This document shows, piece after piece, positions 52,729 through 62,540 of a stretch of DNA of 64,000 nucleotides (position 1 is the stretch's first letter; each line of letters begins with the position of its first letter). Source of the stretch: Candidatus Methylopumilus universalis. Lineage in GTDB: Bacteria > Pseudomonadota > Gammaproteobacteria > Burkholderiales > Methylophilaceae. Made by a program: the position numbers and the translations under genes. The notes beneath the pieces are model-generated. The model saw only the letters and a list, made by a program, of their open reading frames with translations. It searched no databases and had not been told where the DNA came from. Where the stretch lies: positions 1 to 64,000 of the forward strand of contig CAMCXI010000004.1 in assembly GCA_945883335.1 (NCBI GenBank), written 5' to 3'.

Positions 52729-53535
52729 TTACTTTTGATAAATCTCATCAAAAGTACCACCGTCTGCAAAGTGCGTTTTTTGTGCCTTTTGCCAGCCACC
52801 AAATACTTCATCAATCTTCACTAAATTAACTTTAGGGAAAGACTTTTCATATTTCTTAGCCACAGATTCTAAGGTTGGGCGATAGTAATTTTGCGCTGCA
52901 ATTTCTTGGCCTTCTTCAGTGTACAAGTACTCTAAATACGCGGTTGCCACTGCGCGTGTCTTGCGTTTGTCGACCACTTTATCCACCACAGTCACGGTTG
53001 GCTCAGCCAAGATTGATAGTGAAGGCACCACGATTTCAAACTTGTCTGGGCCTAACTCCTTTTGCGCTAAGAATGCTTCGTTTTCCCAAGTAAGTAATAC
53101 ATCGCCAATGCCACGCTCAACGAATGTGGTGGTAGCACCACGTGCGCCGGTATCTAGCACAGGGACGTTCTTAAAGAGCTTTGCAACAAACTCTTTAGCT
53201 TTTACTTCATCGTTGTTGTTCTTTAGTGCGTATGCCCAAGCTGCTAGATAATTCCAACGAGCGCCGCCTGATGTTTTTGGATTAGGGGTAATCACAGAAA
53301 CACCAGCTTTTGTCACATCATTCCAACCTTTTATTTTCTTAGGATTGCCTTTGCTTACTAAGAAAACGATGGTTGACGTATAAGGCGCGATGTTGTGCGC
53401 TAGGCGCTTTTGCCAATCTTTTAGGAGTGAGCTTACCTTTTTCAAAAAGTTGATCCACGTCGTAAGATAGTGCCAATGTTGCCACGTCCGCATCCAAGCC
53501 GAAACGAAGTGAGTTAATCGCTTAAAAAAGCTCAT
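52729..53535 (-). pseudogene. Broken sulfate/thiosulfate-binding protein (Sbp/CysP family)
   Basis: The C-terminal 230 residues are a good sulfate-binding protein (GARWNYLAAWAYAL, FVERGIGDVLLTWENEA, YRPTLESVAKK). The first 38 residues are scrambled. In another frame the same DNA (53420-53521) reads SLRFGLDADVATLALSYDVD, family sequence. Before it, that frame has a stop (TAA), so the N-terminal lobe and signal peptide (about 90 residues) are missing. One extra A in an A-run (53419-53422, T on the plus strand) restores the frame at DWQKR. Two lesions thus cancel in reading frame. No cysTWA genes follow. Confidence 0.85.
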
Positions 53536-53630
53536 GTATAAAGCTGCCGTTTTGTTTGTTTGTCCCTTTAATGCTCATTTAATTAACCTTTTTCTCTTGC
53601 GTGGCTGCGAATGAAGAACATTTGAGCAAC

Positions 53631-53668
53631 ATTTATAAATAATAAATACTTATTTATTATTTATAAAT
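53631..53668. repeat. 38-base perfect AT-only-arm palindrome
   Basis: Two 18-base arms with a CT spacer; the left arm begins ATTTATAAAT and the right arm ends ATTTATAAAT. Each end is itself a 10-base palindrome. All arm bases are A or T. It could be an operator, a bending site or a cruciform; nothing in the sequence decides which. Confidence 0.75.
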
Positions 53669-53732
53669 AACTTTTAGTTATAATGAATATTGTTTTTTTA
53701 GATTTAGGGATACAGGATTTATTGGAATAGAT

Positions 53733-53750
53733 TCCCGATGTTGATCGGGA
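53733..53750. repeat. Short hairpin TCCCGAT-GTTG-ATCGGGA
   Basis: A perfect 7-bp stem with a four-base loop inside the non-coding region. It has no T-tract, so it is not a standard terminator. It may be a relic or a protein-binding site. Confidence 0.45.
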
Positions 53751-54110
53751 CAAAGTAAGCACTGTTTAAAAAAGCGGACGAATGTTCAACCGAAATAATG
53801 CCAAAAAGTAGCGTTTTGCCAAACAAAGCCAAATCACAGGGTTCGCCCACTATTAGTCGCTTATAGCCACTTTTTTTACATTAATTGCCTGGAAAATAGG
53901 CTAATCTCCAAAACAAACCCAATTCTGCTCTAAGCTATATAGGCCGTGGCTTGCCGGGATTTTTTTAATCATTAAAGGGTTTGAAAAGAATATATGGGGA
54001 GAATGCAGAACTTAATCAGCAAAGTTTTGGTCATAAAATGGTATCTATCAGTTGTGCAATGAATGGCGCGATGCCAGCTATAATGAGATGCATTAAAGGA
54101 GAATAAAAAC

Positions 54111-55490
54111 ATGCAGATGTTCAAAATAAGAAGCTTGCGATGGGGTGTATTGGTAAGCTTTTGCTTTTCATCTTTGGCGATGTCGGCCGAAGTTCAAGAA
54201 TTCAAATTAGATAACGGTCTAAAAATTGTGGTGCAAGAAGATCATCGAGCACCGGTTGTGGTTTCTCAGGTATGGTATAGAGCGGGTGCCCTAGATGAGG
54301 TAAACGGTAAAACTGGCGTAGCCCACGTGCTTGAACACATGATGTTTAAAGGCACTAAAGCCGTGCCGGCTGGAAAATTTTCACGTTTAATTGCCGCGGC
54401 TGGCGGTAAGGAAAATGCGTTTACTGCCCAGGACCAAACGACTTACTTTCAGCAACTAGAAAAATCTAATTTGCCGCTTTCAATGAAGCTTGAAGCGGAT
54501 CGCATGGCAAATTTGAATCTAACCGATGAAGAGTTTGCGAAAGAGATTAAGGTGGTGATGGAGGAGCGCCGCTGGCGCACAGAGGATAAGCCACAATCAA
54601 AAGTAAACGAGCAATTTAACTCTACGATTTATCATGTTCACCCTTATGGTCGCCCTGTGGTTGGTTGGATGAACGATTTGGAGAACATGACGGCTGCGGA
54701 TGCGCGCGAATGGTATAAGACTTGGTATGCGCCAAATAATGCGACCTTAGTCGTGGTGGGTGATGTCAATGCACAAGAGGTGTTCAAGCTCGCCAAGCAG
54801 TATTTTGGCCCATTAAAGTCGCAAGCACTTCCATCTCGGAAACCACAAGTAGAGCCTGAGCAAAAAGGTGAGCGCCGTGTTGTGGTGAAAGCTCAAGCCA
54901 AGCTGCCATACGTCTTAATGGGCTTTCATGTGCCATCACTCCAAGATGCGGATAAAGATGTTGAGCCTTATGCGCTGGAGATTTTAGCTGGGGTATTGAA
55001 TGGCAACGCATCTGCACGCTTAAATCAAAACTTAGTGCGCCAAAGCCAAATTGCAGTAGACGTGGATGCGGCCTATGACATGGTGCAACGAGGTCGTCAG
55101 TCGATTTTTGTGCTGGACGCTACCCCTTCAGAAGGCAAGTCTGTAGCTGAGCTAGAGGTCGCGATTTTGAATGAAATTGAAAAGATCAAAACAGGCGGTG
55201 TGACCGAAGAAGAGTTGCAACGCGTCAAAGCCCAAGTCATTGCGGCAGATGTTTATCAACGCGATTCGATGTTTTATCAAGCCATGCAAATTGGTAATTT
55301 AGAAACCGCGGGTTTCTCATGGCGCATTCTGAAGGGATACCCTGCAAAACTTCAAGCAGTGACAGCTGAGCAAGTGCAAGTGGTCGCAAAGAAGTACTTT
55401 AACAAAGATAACTTAACGGTCGCGACGCTTGATCCTCAGCCTATCGATCCTAATGACAACACCCCGAAAGGAAAGCCACATGTTCACTAA
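54111..55490 (+). CDS. M16 family zinc peptidase, catalytic partner
   Basis: A 459-residue exported peptidase: a signal peptide ending near SLAMSAE, then the inverted zinc motif HVLEHMMFKG (H-x-x-E-H) near residue 76, with the distal glutamate expected about 70 residues on in IKVVMEERRWRTED. The pitrilysin fold is repeated in two halves. It overlaps its partner gene by 11 bases. Heterodimers of an active and an inactive M16 subunit are common in the periplasm. Confidence 0.92.
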   Translation: MQMFKIRSLRWGVLVSFCFSSLAMSAEVQEFKLDNGLKIVVQEDHRAPVVVSQVWYRAGALDEVNGKTGVAHVLEHMMFKGTKAVPAGKFSRLIAAAGGKENAFTAQDQTTYFQQLEKSNLPLSMKLEADRMANLNLTDEEFAKEIKVVMEERRWRTEDKPQSKVNEQFNSTIYHVHPYGRPVVGWMNDLENMTAADAREWYKTWYAPNNATLVVVGDVNAQEVFKLAKQYFGPLKSQALPSRKPQVEPEQKGERRVVVKAQAKLPYVLMGFHVPSLQDADKDVEPYALEILAGVLNGNASARLNQNLVRQSQIAVDVDAAYDMVQRGRQSIFVLDATPSEGKSVAELEVAILNEIEKIKTGGVTEEELQRVKAQVIAADVYQRDSMFYQAMQIGNLETAGFSWRILKGYPAKLQAVTAEQVQVVAKKYFNKDNLTVATLDPQPIDPNDNTPKGKPHVH

Positions 55491-56793
55491 ATCGCTTATT
55501 CGTGGCTTTGGCTTTACGCTAATTGGCCTGCTGGTCTCTCTGCAAGCACAGGCAGGCTTGAAAATACAGCAATGGCAAACGAGTCGTGGTGCTGAGGTGT
55601 ATTTTGTAGAAAATCATGACTTGCCGATTATTGATATCAGCACCAATTTTTATGCGGGAAGTGCGCGTGATGATAAAGCTAAACTCGGTGTCGCTGGCAT
55701 CACTCGTCATTTAATGACACTGGGTGCAGCAGGCTTATCAGATGAAAAAATTTCCAAACAGTTTGCCGATGTTGGGGCGCAATTGGGCGGTGGTGTTGAT
55801 GATGATAAATCCAGCTTAAAGTTACGAACATTAAGTAGCGCGCTTGAGCGAGATAAGGCGCTAGATTTGTATATCAAGATTTTGCAAAAACCAGACTTTC
55901 CTGACGATGTATTGGCACGTGAAAAAGCACGTGTGATTGCGGTACTAAAAGAGGCAGCAACGCAACCAGAAACCATCGCGGATAAAGCGTTCAGCAAGGC
56001 TTTATTCGGAACACATCCTTATGGATTTAATTCAGAGCCTGAGGAAGTTGATCAAATTACGCGCGATGATGTGCAGAAATTTTATCGCACTTATTACGGT
56101 GCTCAAGGTGCCGTGATTGCCTTGATTGGTGACATGAGTCGCGAACAGGCGGCACAAATCGCTGAGAAAATCTCATTGGATTTACCCAAGGCAGAGAAAC
56201 CTGCGCCATTGGCTAGTGTGACTTATCCTGCAGCCGCTATTGAGCAGCGTATTGCTCACCCCGCAACGCAAGCACATATTTTGCTGGGCTATCCTGGTAT
56301 AAAGCGCGGTGATGCAGACTTTTTCCCGCTTTATGTTGGGAATTATGTGTTGGGGGGCGGTGGTTTTGTTTCACGCTTGACTGAAGAGGTTCGTGAAAAG
56401 CGTGGCTTAGTGTATAGCGTTTATAGTTACTTTAGTCCGATGGCTGAGTTAGGTCAGTTCCAAATTGGTTTGCAAACCAAACGTGAACAAGCAGATGCTG
56501 CCTTGGCTTTGGTGCGCGAAACTTTGAATAAATTCACCAAAGATGGTGTGACGGATGCTGAGTTAAAAGCAGCTAAGCAAAACCTCGTCGGTGGTTTCCC
56601 GATGCGTATTGATAGCAATGGCAAGATTTTGGATTATCTAGCCTTGATCGGTTTTTATCATTTGCCGATCACGTATTTGGATGACTTTAATGAAAATCTA
56701 AACAAGGTCACAAAGGCGCAAATTAAAGATGCATTTAATCGTCGTATCAATCCTGAGAAAATGGTCACGGTAGTGGTGGGTAGCGACTCCTAA
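55480..56793 (+). CDS. M16 family peptidase-like protein, inactive partner
   Basis: A 437-residue exported protein: signal peptide ending QAQA, then two M16 lobes. The zinc motif is lost; the equivalent segment reads VAGITRHLMTLGA. The C-terminal lobe keeps FVSRLTEEVREKRGLVYSVYSYF, the substrate-grasping R/Y region of M16B proteins. The ATG at 55480 has GAAAGGAAAG upstream and is preferred over a longer frame at 55429. Confidence 0.9.
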   Translation: MFTKSLIRGFGFTLIGLLVSLQAQAGLKIQQWQTSRGAEVYFVENHDLPIIDISTNFYAGSARDDKAKLGVAGITRHLMTLGAAGLSDEKISKQFADVGAQLGGGVDDDKSSLKLRTLSSALERDKALDLYIKILQKPDFPDDVLAREKARVIAVLKEAATQPETIADKAFSKALFGTHPYGFNSEPEEVDQITRDDVQKFYRTYYGAQGAVIALIGDMSREQAAQIAEKISLDLPKAEKPAPLASVTYPAAAIEQRIAHPATQAHILLGYPGIKRGDADFFPLYVGNYVLGGGGFVSRLTEEVREKRGLVYSVYSYFSPMAELGQFQIGLQTKREQADAALALVRETLNKFTKDGVTDAELKAAKQNLVGGFPMRIDSNGKILDYLALIGFYHLPITYLDDFNENLNKVTKAQIKDAFNRRINPEKMVTVVVGSDS

Positions 56794-56794
56794 A

Positions 56795-57346
56795 TTGAGT
56801 AGCAAAGGAAACAACACGGTTCGAGTTAGTGCAGGGGAGTGGCGTAGCCGCTTACTCAAATTTCCTGATGTGGATGGCTTACGTCCTACCCCTGACCGTG
56901 TTCGCCAAACCGTGTTTAATTGGCTTGGGCAAGAGCTTTATGGTTTAAGTTGTTTGGATCTATTTGCGGGAACAGGTGTGATGGGGTTTGAGGCTTTGTC
57001 GCGCGGTGCTAAGCAAACCGTGTTGATAGAAAAATCACGCGCCGCTTACCAAGCCTTATTGGACAATAAAGCGGCTTTAAAAGCGACGAATGCCCAAGTG
57101 CTTAACCTCGATGCCTTGCAGTTCCTCAAGCAAAACCAGCAAAAATTTGACGTGATTTTTTTAGACCCTCCTTACCATCAAGGCTTTTTAGATCAAGTAT
57201 TGCCGCTCATCAAAACCGCTTTGGCTGATGATGGTTTGGTTTATGTTGAGGCTGAGTTTGTTTTGGAAGACAGCTCGGATTGGCAAGTCTTCAAGGCAGG
57301 CAAAGCAGGTAATGTTTTCTACCATTTATTAAAAGCCGCCATTTAG
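56795..57346 (+). CDS. rsmD: 16S rRNA (guanine-966-N2)-methyltransferase
   Basis: RsmD methylates G966 of 16S rRNA. The 183-residue protein has the N-terminal RVSAGEWRSRLLKFPDVDGLRPTPDRVRQTVFNWL, the SAM motif CLDLFAGTGVMGFEALSRGA, and the catalytic DPPY in DVIFLDPPYHQG. It appears to start with TTG at 56795, one base after the M16 gene's stop; no nearer ATG exists. Confidence 0.94.
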   Translation: MSSKGNNTVRVSAGEWRSRLLKFPDVDGLRPTPDRVRQTVFNWLGQELYGLSCLDLFAGTGVMGFEALSRGAKQTVLIEKSRAAYQALLDNKAALKATNAQVLNLDALQFLKQNQQKFDVIFLDPPYHQGFLDQVLPLIKTALADDGLVYVEAEFVLEDSSDWQVFKAGKAGNVFYHLLKAAI

Positions 57347-57368
57347 TAAAACCCACAGAGCCTGTTAG

Positions 57369-58179
<811 letters not shown>

Positions 58180-58201
58180 TTCTCATTGAAAGGAAGTCAT
58201 T

Positions 58202-58591
58202 ATGCGCATGCTGCATACCATGTTACGTGTGGGTAATTTAGAAAAATCCATTCAGTTTTATACTGAAATTTTAGGCATGAAAGTGCTGCGTCAGCATGAC
58301 TTTCCTGATGGCAAGTTCACATTAGCCTTCTTAGGCTACGGCGACGAAAAAGACCACACAGTGTTAGAGCTCACCTATAACTATGGCGTTGAAAGCTACG
58401 ACATGGGCAAAGCTTATGGTCATGTTGCGATTGAGGTGGATGATGCCTATGCGACTTGCGAACAAGTGAAAAAAGCGGGGGGCAAAGTAGTCCGTGAAGC
58501 CGGCCCTATGATGCATGGTACGACGGTGATTGCCTTTGTGGAAGACCCTGATGGCTATAAAGTGGAGTTCATTCAAAAAGGGACGTACTAA
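58202..58591 (+). CDS. gloA: Lactoylglutathione lyase (glyoxalase I)
   Basis: GloA converts the methylglyoxal-glutathione hemithioacetal to lactoylglutathione. The 129-residue protein has [19 protein letters not shown] with the first metal histidine, [30 protein letters not shown], and the end [20 protein letters not shown]. The metal ligands (two His, two Glu) are all visible. It is convergent with dnaJ across a terminator. Confidence 0.95.
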   Translation: MRMLHTMLRVGNLEKSIQFYTEILGMKVLRQHDFPDGKFTLAFLGYGDEKDHTVLELTYNYGVESYDMGKAYGHVAIEVDDAYATCEQVKKAGGKVVREAGPMMHGTTVIAFVEDPDGYKVEFIQKGTY

Positions 58592-58602
58592 GATCATTCC
58601 CG

Positions 58603-58641
58603 TTAAAAAGCCGACATCAATTTTTGATGTCGGCTTTTTAA
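58603..58641. terminator. Bidirectional terminator between gloA and dnaJ
   Basis: An 18-base perfect stem around a TTT loop, with AAAAAGCCGACATC and its complement. A-runs and T-runs flank the GC core, so both convergent transcripts can end here. Confidence 0.93.
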
Positions 58642-58657
58642 TTAACGCTTACTTGGA

Positions 58658-59788
58658 TTATTCAAAGAAGTCTTTCACTTTATCTAACCAACCTTTAGCA
58701 CGCGGGCTGTGCTTTTCTGAATCCTGTTGGTTAATGGCTTCTAACTCACGCAATAATTCACGTTGCTTCTCGTTCAGTTTAACGGGTGTTTCAACCACAA
58801 CGTGCACCATTAAGTCACCATTTTGATTGCTACGTAGAGGCTTGATGCCCTTGCCACGAAGCCTAAACGTTGCGCCTGTCTGTGTCTCTGCAGGAATCTT
58901 CATTTTTGCATGACCATCTAGCGTTGGGATTTCAATTTCACCTCCAAGTGCTGCAGTTGTGAAACTAATTGGCATTTCACAATGTAAATCACCGCCCTCA
59001 CGCTGGAAGATCTCGTGTTGTTTTAAGTGGACAACGACATACAAATCGCCAGTTGGTCCACCATTCACACCAGCTTCGCCTTCGCCCGTTAGGCGAATAC
59101 GATCGCCCTCATCCACACCTGCTGGGATTTTAACGGATAAGGTTTTGTGCTCTTTAATTCGGCCATCTCCATGACAGCTTGGGCAAGGGTCTTTAACCAT
59201 GCGGCCGCTACCATGACATTTCGGGCAGGTTTGTTGAACAGAGAAGAAGCCTTGTTGCATGCGCACTTGGCCATGACCTTGGCAGGTGGTACATGTCACT
59301 GGTGAAGTGCCAGCTTTTGCGCCTGAGCCATTACAAGGTGAACATTTAGACATGACTGGAATACGGATTTTAGTTTCCGTGCCACGCGCTGCATCTTCTA
59401 GCGAGATTTCCATGTTGTAACGCAAATCAGCGCCGCGATAGACATTAGATCTGCGACCGCCACCGCCACCGCCAGCGCCGCCAAAGATGTCACCAAAAAT
59501 ATCACCAAAGGCATCACCGAAGTTGCCAAAGCCAGCACCGCCAGGACCAGGGCCTGCACTTGGATCTACCCCAGCATGGCCGTATTGGTCATAGGCGCCA
59601 CGCTTTTGGTCATCGGAGAGCATTTCATAAGCTTCTTTTGCTTCTTTGAAGCTTTCCTCTGCTTTTGGATTGTCTGGGTTGCGGTCAGGGTGGTACTTCA
59701 TCGCAAGTTTGCGATAAGCCTTTTTAATTTCTTCTTCGGAAGCATCTCGGTTGACACCAAGGACTTCGTAATAATCACGTTTTGCCAT
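58658..59788 (-). CDS. dnaJ: Chaperone DnaJ (Hsp40)
   Basis: DnaJ delivers substrates to DnaK and stimulates its ATPase. The 376-residue protein has the J-domain ([29 protein letters not shown]), a Gly/Phe region with [12 protein letters not shown], four zinc repeats ([32 protein letters not shown]) and the substrate domain. It is last in grpE-dnaK-dnaJ. Confidence 0.96.
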   Translation of the reverse strand: MAKRDYYEVLGVNRDASEEEIKKAYRKLAMKYHPDRNPDNPKAEESFKEAKEAYEMLSDDQKRGAYDQYGHAGVDPSAGPGPGGAGFGNFGDAFGDIFGDIFGGAGGGGGGRRSNVYRGADLRYNMEISLEDAARGTETKIRIPVMSKCSPCNGSGAKAGTSPVTCTTCQGHGQVRMQQGFFSVQQTCPKCHGSGRMVKDPCPSCHGDGRIKEHKTLSVKIPAGVDEGDRIRLTGEGEAGVNGGPTGDLYVVVHLKQHEIFQREGGDLHCEMPISFTTAALGGEIEIPTLDGHAKMKIPAETQTGATFRLRGKGIKPLRSNQNGDLMVHVVVETPVKLNEKQRELLRELEAINQQDSEKHSPRAKGWLDKVKDFFE

Positions 59789-59826
59789 TATGTTGTCGCT
59801 TATTAGGTTGGGCTAAAAATGCAAGA

Positions 59827-59859
59827 AAGCACACCCACGTTTTTGACGCGGATGTGCTT
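59827..59859 (-). terminator. Hairpin in the dnaK-dnaJ gap
   Basis: On the minus strand AAGCACA-T-CC-G-CG pairs with CG-T-GG-G-TGTGCTT around a CA-rich loop, an imperfect stem-loop 22 bases after the dnaK stop. The following bases (TCTTGCATTTTTAG) include a short T-tract. It may partly terminate or mark an mRNA processing site, giving less DnaJ than DnaK. Confidence 0.5.
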
Positions 59860-59880
59860 AATCATTACCAATAAAAAAGA

Positions 59881-61806
59881 TTATTTTTTATCAGACTTTA
59901 CTTCTTCAAACTCTGCATCAACCACTTCAGCATCGACTGTTTTCTCTGCTTGTGGCTGCGCTTCAGCGCCGCCCGCTTGCTGGGCTTGTTGCTCAGCGTA
60001 AACTTTCTCGCCAAGCTTTTGTGATGCTTCCATTAATGCATTAGTTTTAGTTTCAATGGTTTCTTTGTCGCCATCTTTTAGCACATCTTCAACATCTTTA
60101 ATGGCGGCTTCAATGTTCGCTTTTTCGTCAGCTTCCAACTTATCGCCGTGCTCAGTTAATGATTTTTTCACGCTGTGAATCATGCCATCTGCCGCGTTAC
60201 GGGCATCAACTAATTCACGCAATGCTTTATCTTCATCCGCATGGACTGCTGCATCTTCTTCCATGCGTTTGATTTCTTCTTCAGACAAGCCTGAGTTTGC
60301 CTTAATCGTGATCTTGTTCTCTTTGCCAGTCGCTTTATCTTTTGCAGATACATGCAAAATACCGTTAGCATCAATATCAAAAGTCACTTCAATTTGCGGC
60401 ATGCCACGTGGTGCTGGAGGAATATCGCTCAAGTTAAACTGACCTAAGCTCTTATTGCCAGACGCCATTTCGCGCTCACCTTGCAACACTTGAATCGTTA
60501 CAGCATTTTGATTGTCTTCAGCCGTTGAGAACACTTGTGATGCCTTAGTAGGAATCGTTGTATTCTTTTTGATGAGTTTTGTCATCACGCCGCCCATGGT
60601 CTCAATACCAAGTGACAATGGAGATACATCTAAGAGCAACACGTCTTTTACGTCGCCTTGCAATACGCCGCCTTGAATTGCAGCGCCAACTGCCACAGCT
60701 TCATCAGGGTTGACGTCCTTACGTGCTTCTTTGCCGAAAATCTCTTTTACTTTTTCTTGTACTTTTGGCATACGGCTTTGACCGCCCACCAAAATCACAT
60801 CGCCAATTTCATCAATACTCACGCCAGCGTCTTTAAGCGCTGTGCGGCAAGGGGCAATCGTACGCTCGATCAAATCTTCAACTAAAGATTCGAACTTGGT
60901 ACGCGTAATTTTTACGACCAAATGTTTAGGGCCAGATGCGTCTGCAGTGATGTAAGGTAAATTCACTTCAGTTTGCTGGGCTGAAGATAATTCAATCTTC
61001 GCTTTTTCAGCCGCTTCTTTAAGACGTTGCTTAGCCAGCAAGTCGTTACGCAAATCAAGACCGTTTTCTTTCTTAAACTCATCAGCTAGAAAATCGATCA
61101 TGCGATTATCAAAGTCTTCACCGCCAAGGAATGTGTCACCGTTGGTTGAAAGTACTTCAAATTGATGTTCGCCATCAATGCTTGAAATCTCAATGATAGA
61201 AACGTCAAATGTACCGCCACCCAAATCATAAACTGCAATCTTGCGGTCACCTTCTTGTTTGTCTAGGCCAAATGCTAATGCCGCTGCAGTTGGTTCATTG
61301 ATAATTCGTTTTACATCTAACCCAGCAATACGGCCGGCATCTTTAGTCGCTTGACGTTGGCTGTCGTTGAAGTAAGCAGGCACTGTAATCACAGCCTCAG
61401 TGACTTCTTCACCCAAGTAGTCTTCTGCAGTTTTTTTCATTTTGCGTAAAACTTCAGCAGAGATTTGTGGTGGCGCCATTTTGTTGCCGCGCACTTCCAC
61501 CCATGCATCGCCGTTATCTGCTTTAGCAATGGTGTAAGGCATCAGGTTGATGTCTTTTTGCACTTCTTTTTCGTCAAAACGGCGACCGATTAAACGCTTA
61601 ACCGCGAACAATGTGTTTTTAGGGTTGGTCACTGCTTGGCGCTTAGCTGGCGCGCCAGTTAAAATTTCGCCATCATCTTGGTAAGCGATGATAGATGGTG
61701 TAGTGCGGCCGCCTTCTGCGTTTTCAATCACGCGTGGCTTGCCGCCTTCCATGACGGCCACGCAAGAGTTGGTGGTGCCTAAGTCAATACCGATAATTTT
61801 ACCCAT
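59881..61806 (-). CDS. dnaK: Chaperone DnaK (Hsp70)
   Basis: DnaK is the ATP-dependent Hsp70. The 641-residue protein has the ATPase start [54 protein letters not shown], the linker [18 protein letters not shown], and the C-terminal tail EEVKSDKK. It has its own sigma-32 promoter between grpE and dnaK. The gene order grpE-dnaK-dnaJ is normal. Confidence 0.97.
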   Translation of the reverse strand: MGKIIGIDLGTTNSCVAVMEGGKPRVIENAEGGRTTPSIIAYQDDGEILTGAPAKRQAVTNPKNTLFAVKRLIGRRFDEKEVQKDINLMPYTIAKADNGDAWVEVRGNKMAPPQISAEVLRKMKKTAEDYLGEEVTEAVITVPAYFNDSQRQATKDAGRIAGLDVKRIINEPTAAALAFGLDKQEGDRKIAVYDLGGGTFDVSIIEISSIDGEHQFEVLSTNGDTFLGGEDFDNRMIDFLADEFKKENGLDLRNDLLAKQRLKEAAEKAKIELSSAQQTEVNLPYITADASGPKHLVVKITRTKFESLVEDLIERTIAPCRTALKDAGVSIDEIGDVILVGGQSRMPKVQEKVKEIFGKEARKDVNPDEAVAVGAAIQGGVLQGDVKDVLLLDVSPLSLGIETMGGVMTKLIKKNTTIPTKASQVFSTAEDNQNAVTIQVLQGEREMASGNKSLGQFNLSDIPPAPRGMPQIEVTFDIDANGILHVSAKDKATGKENKITIKANSGLSEEEIKRMEEDAAVHADEDKALRELVDARNAADGMIHSVKKSLTEHGDKLEADEKANIEAAIKDVEDVLKDGDKETIETKTNALMEASQKLGEKVYAEQQAQQAGGAEAQPQAEKTVDAEVVDAEFEEVKSDKK

Positions 61807-61855
61807 GAGATATTCCTATTTAAATAATTAGTTAATTCAAAATTTCTATGAACTG

Positions 61856-61884
61856 TTAATGGGGCTAAGTTTTGATCTTTCAAG
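61856..61884 (-). promoter_or_regulatory. Sigma-32 promoter upstream of dnaK
   Basis: On the minus strand CTTGAA-N14-CCCCATTAA is an almost exact match to the heat-shock consensus (CTTGAA, 13-15 bases, CCCCAT-T). It is about 50 bases upstream of the dnaK start, so dnaK can be induced separately from grpE. Confidence 0.92.
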
Positions 61885-61902
61885 ACCCCATTTTGAAAAG
61901 TT

Positions 61903-62430
61903 CTATTCTTTTGCTTTGACGACCATCACTAAAGCAGGGCGCAGAACGCGTTCATTCAATGTGTAGCCTTTTTGCAAAACGCTATGCACGGTATTTGGTT
62001 CACCTTCGGCTTCAATGGCGCTAATTGCTTGATGTTTGTTCGGATCAAACTTTTCACCAACCGGGTTTACTTCAGCGATATTGAATTTTTCGAATACGCT
62101 AAGTAGCTGTTTTGAAGTTAATTCAACACCGTCTTTGTAGCTTTCAAGCGTGGCATTCGCCACACCAAGGGCAGCATCTAAGCTGTCTTTAACAGCCAAC
62201 AATTCACCTGAGAATTTTTCAAGCGCATATTTGCGCGCTTTGTCGATGTCGTCAGTCGCGCGGCGGCGGATATTTTCGCCTTCGGCTTTGGCATACAGCA
62301 CAGCAGCTTGTTGCTCCACTAATTGCGCTTCTAGCTCCGCAATGCGCGCTTCAGGCGTTTTTTCTGTTTCAACAGAAGCTTCGGTTGTATTTTCAGCTTC
62401 AGGAGTTTGGTTTTGGTCTTCTTGCGACAT
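61903..62430 (-). CDS. grpE: Nucleotide exchange factor GrpE
   Basis: GrpE releases ADP from DnaK. The 175-residue protein has a disordered acidic start, a long coiled-coil ([32 protein letters not shown]) and the beta domain with [23 protein letters not shown] and [22 protein letters not shown]. The sigma-32 promoter lies about 45 bases upstream. Confidence 0.95.
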   Translation of the reverse strand: MSQEDQNQTPEAENTTEASVETEKTPEARIAELEAQLVEQQAAVLYAKAEGENIRRRATDDIDKARKYALEKFSGELLAVKDSLDAALGVANATLESYKDGVELTSKQLLSVFEKFNIAEVNPVGEKFDPNKHQAISAIEAEGEPNTVHSVLQKGYTLNERVLRPALVMVVKAKE

Positions 62431-62473
62431 AAAAATCCCTTATTTTTAGTGATTTGTTTTTACGATAAGTTGC

Positions 62474-62502
62474 TAAATGGGGATGATGTAGATGATTACA
62501 AG
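62474..62502 (-). promoter_or_regulatory. Sigma-32 promoter upstream of grpE
   Basis: On the minus strand CTTGTA-N14-CCCCATTTA matches the sigma-32 consensus except one base in the -35. It serves grpE and probably dnaK-dnaJ. Confidence 0.9.
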
Positions 62503-62540
62503 AGCAAAAATTAAATTTTGCTGATAATTTTTAAGCGAGA

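Larger units (their letters stand above)
53536..54110. other. 575-base non-coding region with repeats, upstream of the M16 genes
   Basis: No convincing gene is visible. It holds the 38-base AT palindrome (53631-53668), a GC hairpin (53733-53750), and, on the right, a TATAAT at 54079-54084 with no -35 at the right distance. An AAGGAGA ribosome site (54096-54102) serves the M16 peptidase. No family sequence of the missing sulfate-binding N-terminus is recognisable. Confidence 0.6.

Noticed and set aside
54052-54084. Possible sigma-70 promoter TTGTGC ... TATAAT ahead of the M16 genes
   Set aside because: The -10 is perfect, but the spacer is 21 bases, too long; kept only as a note on the -10.
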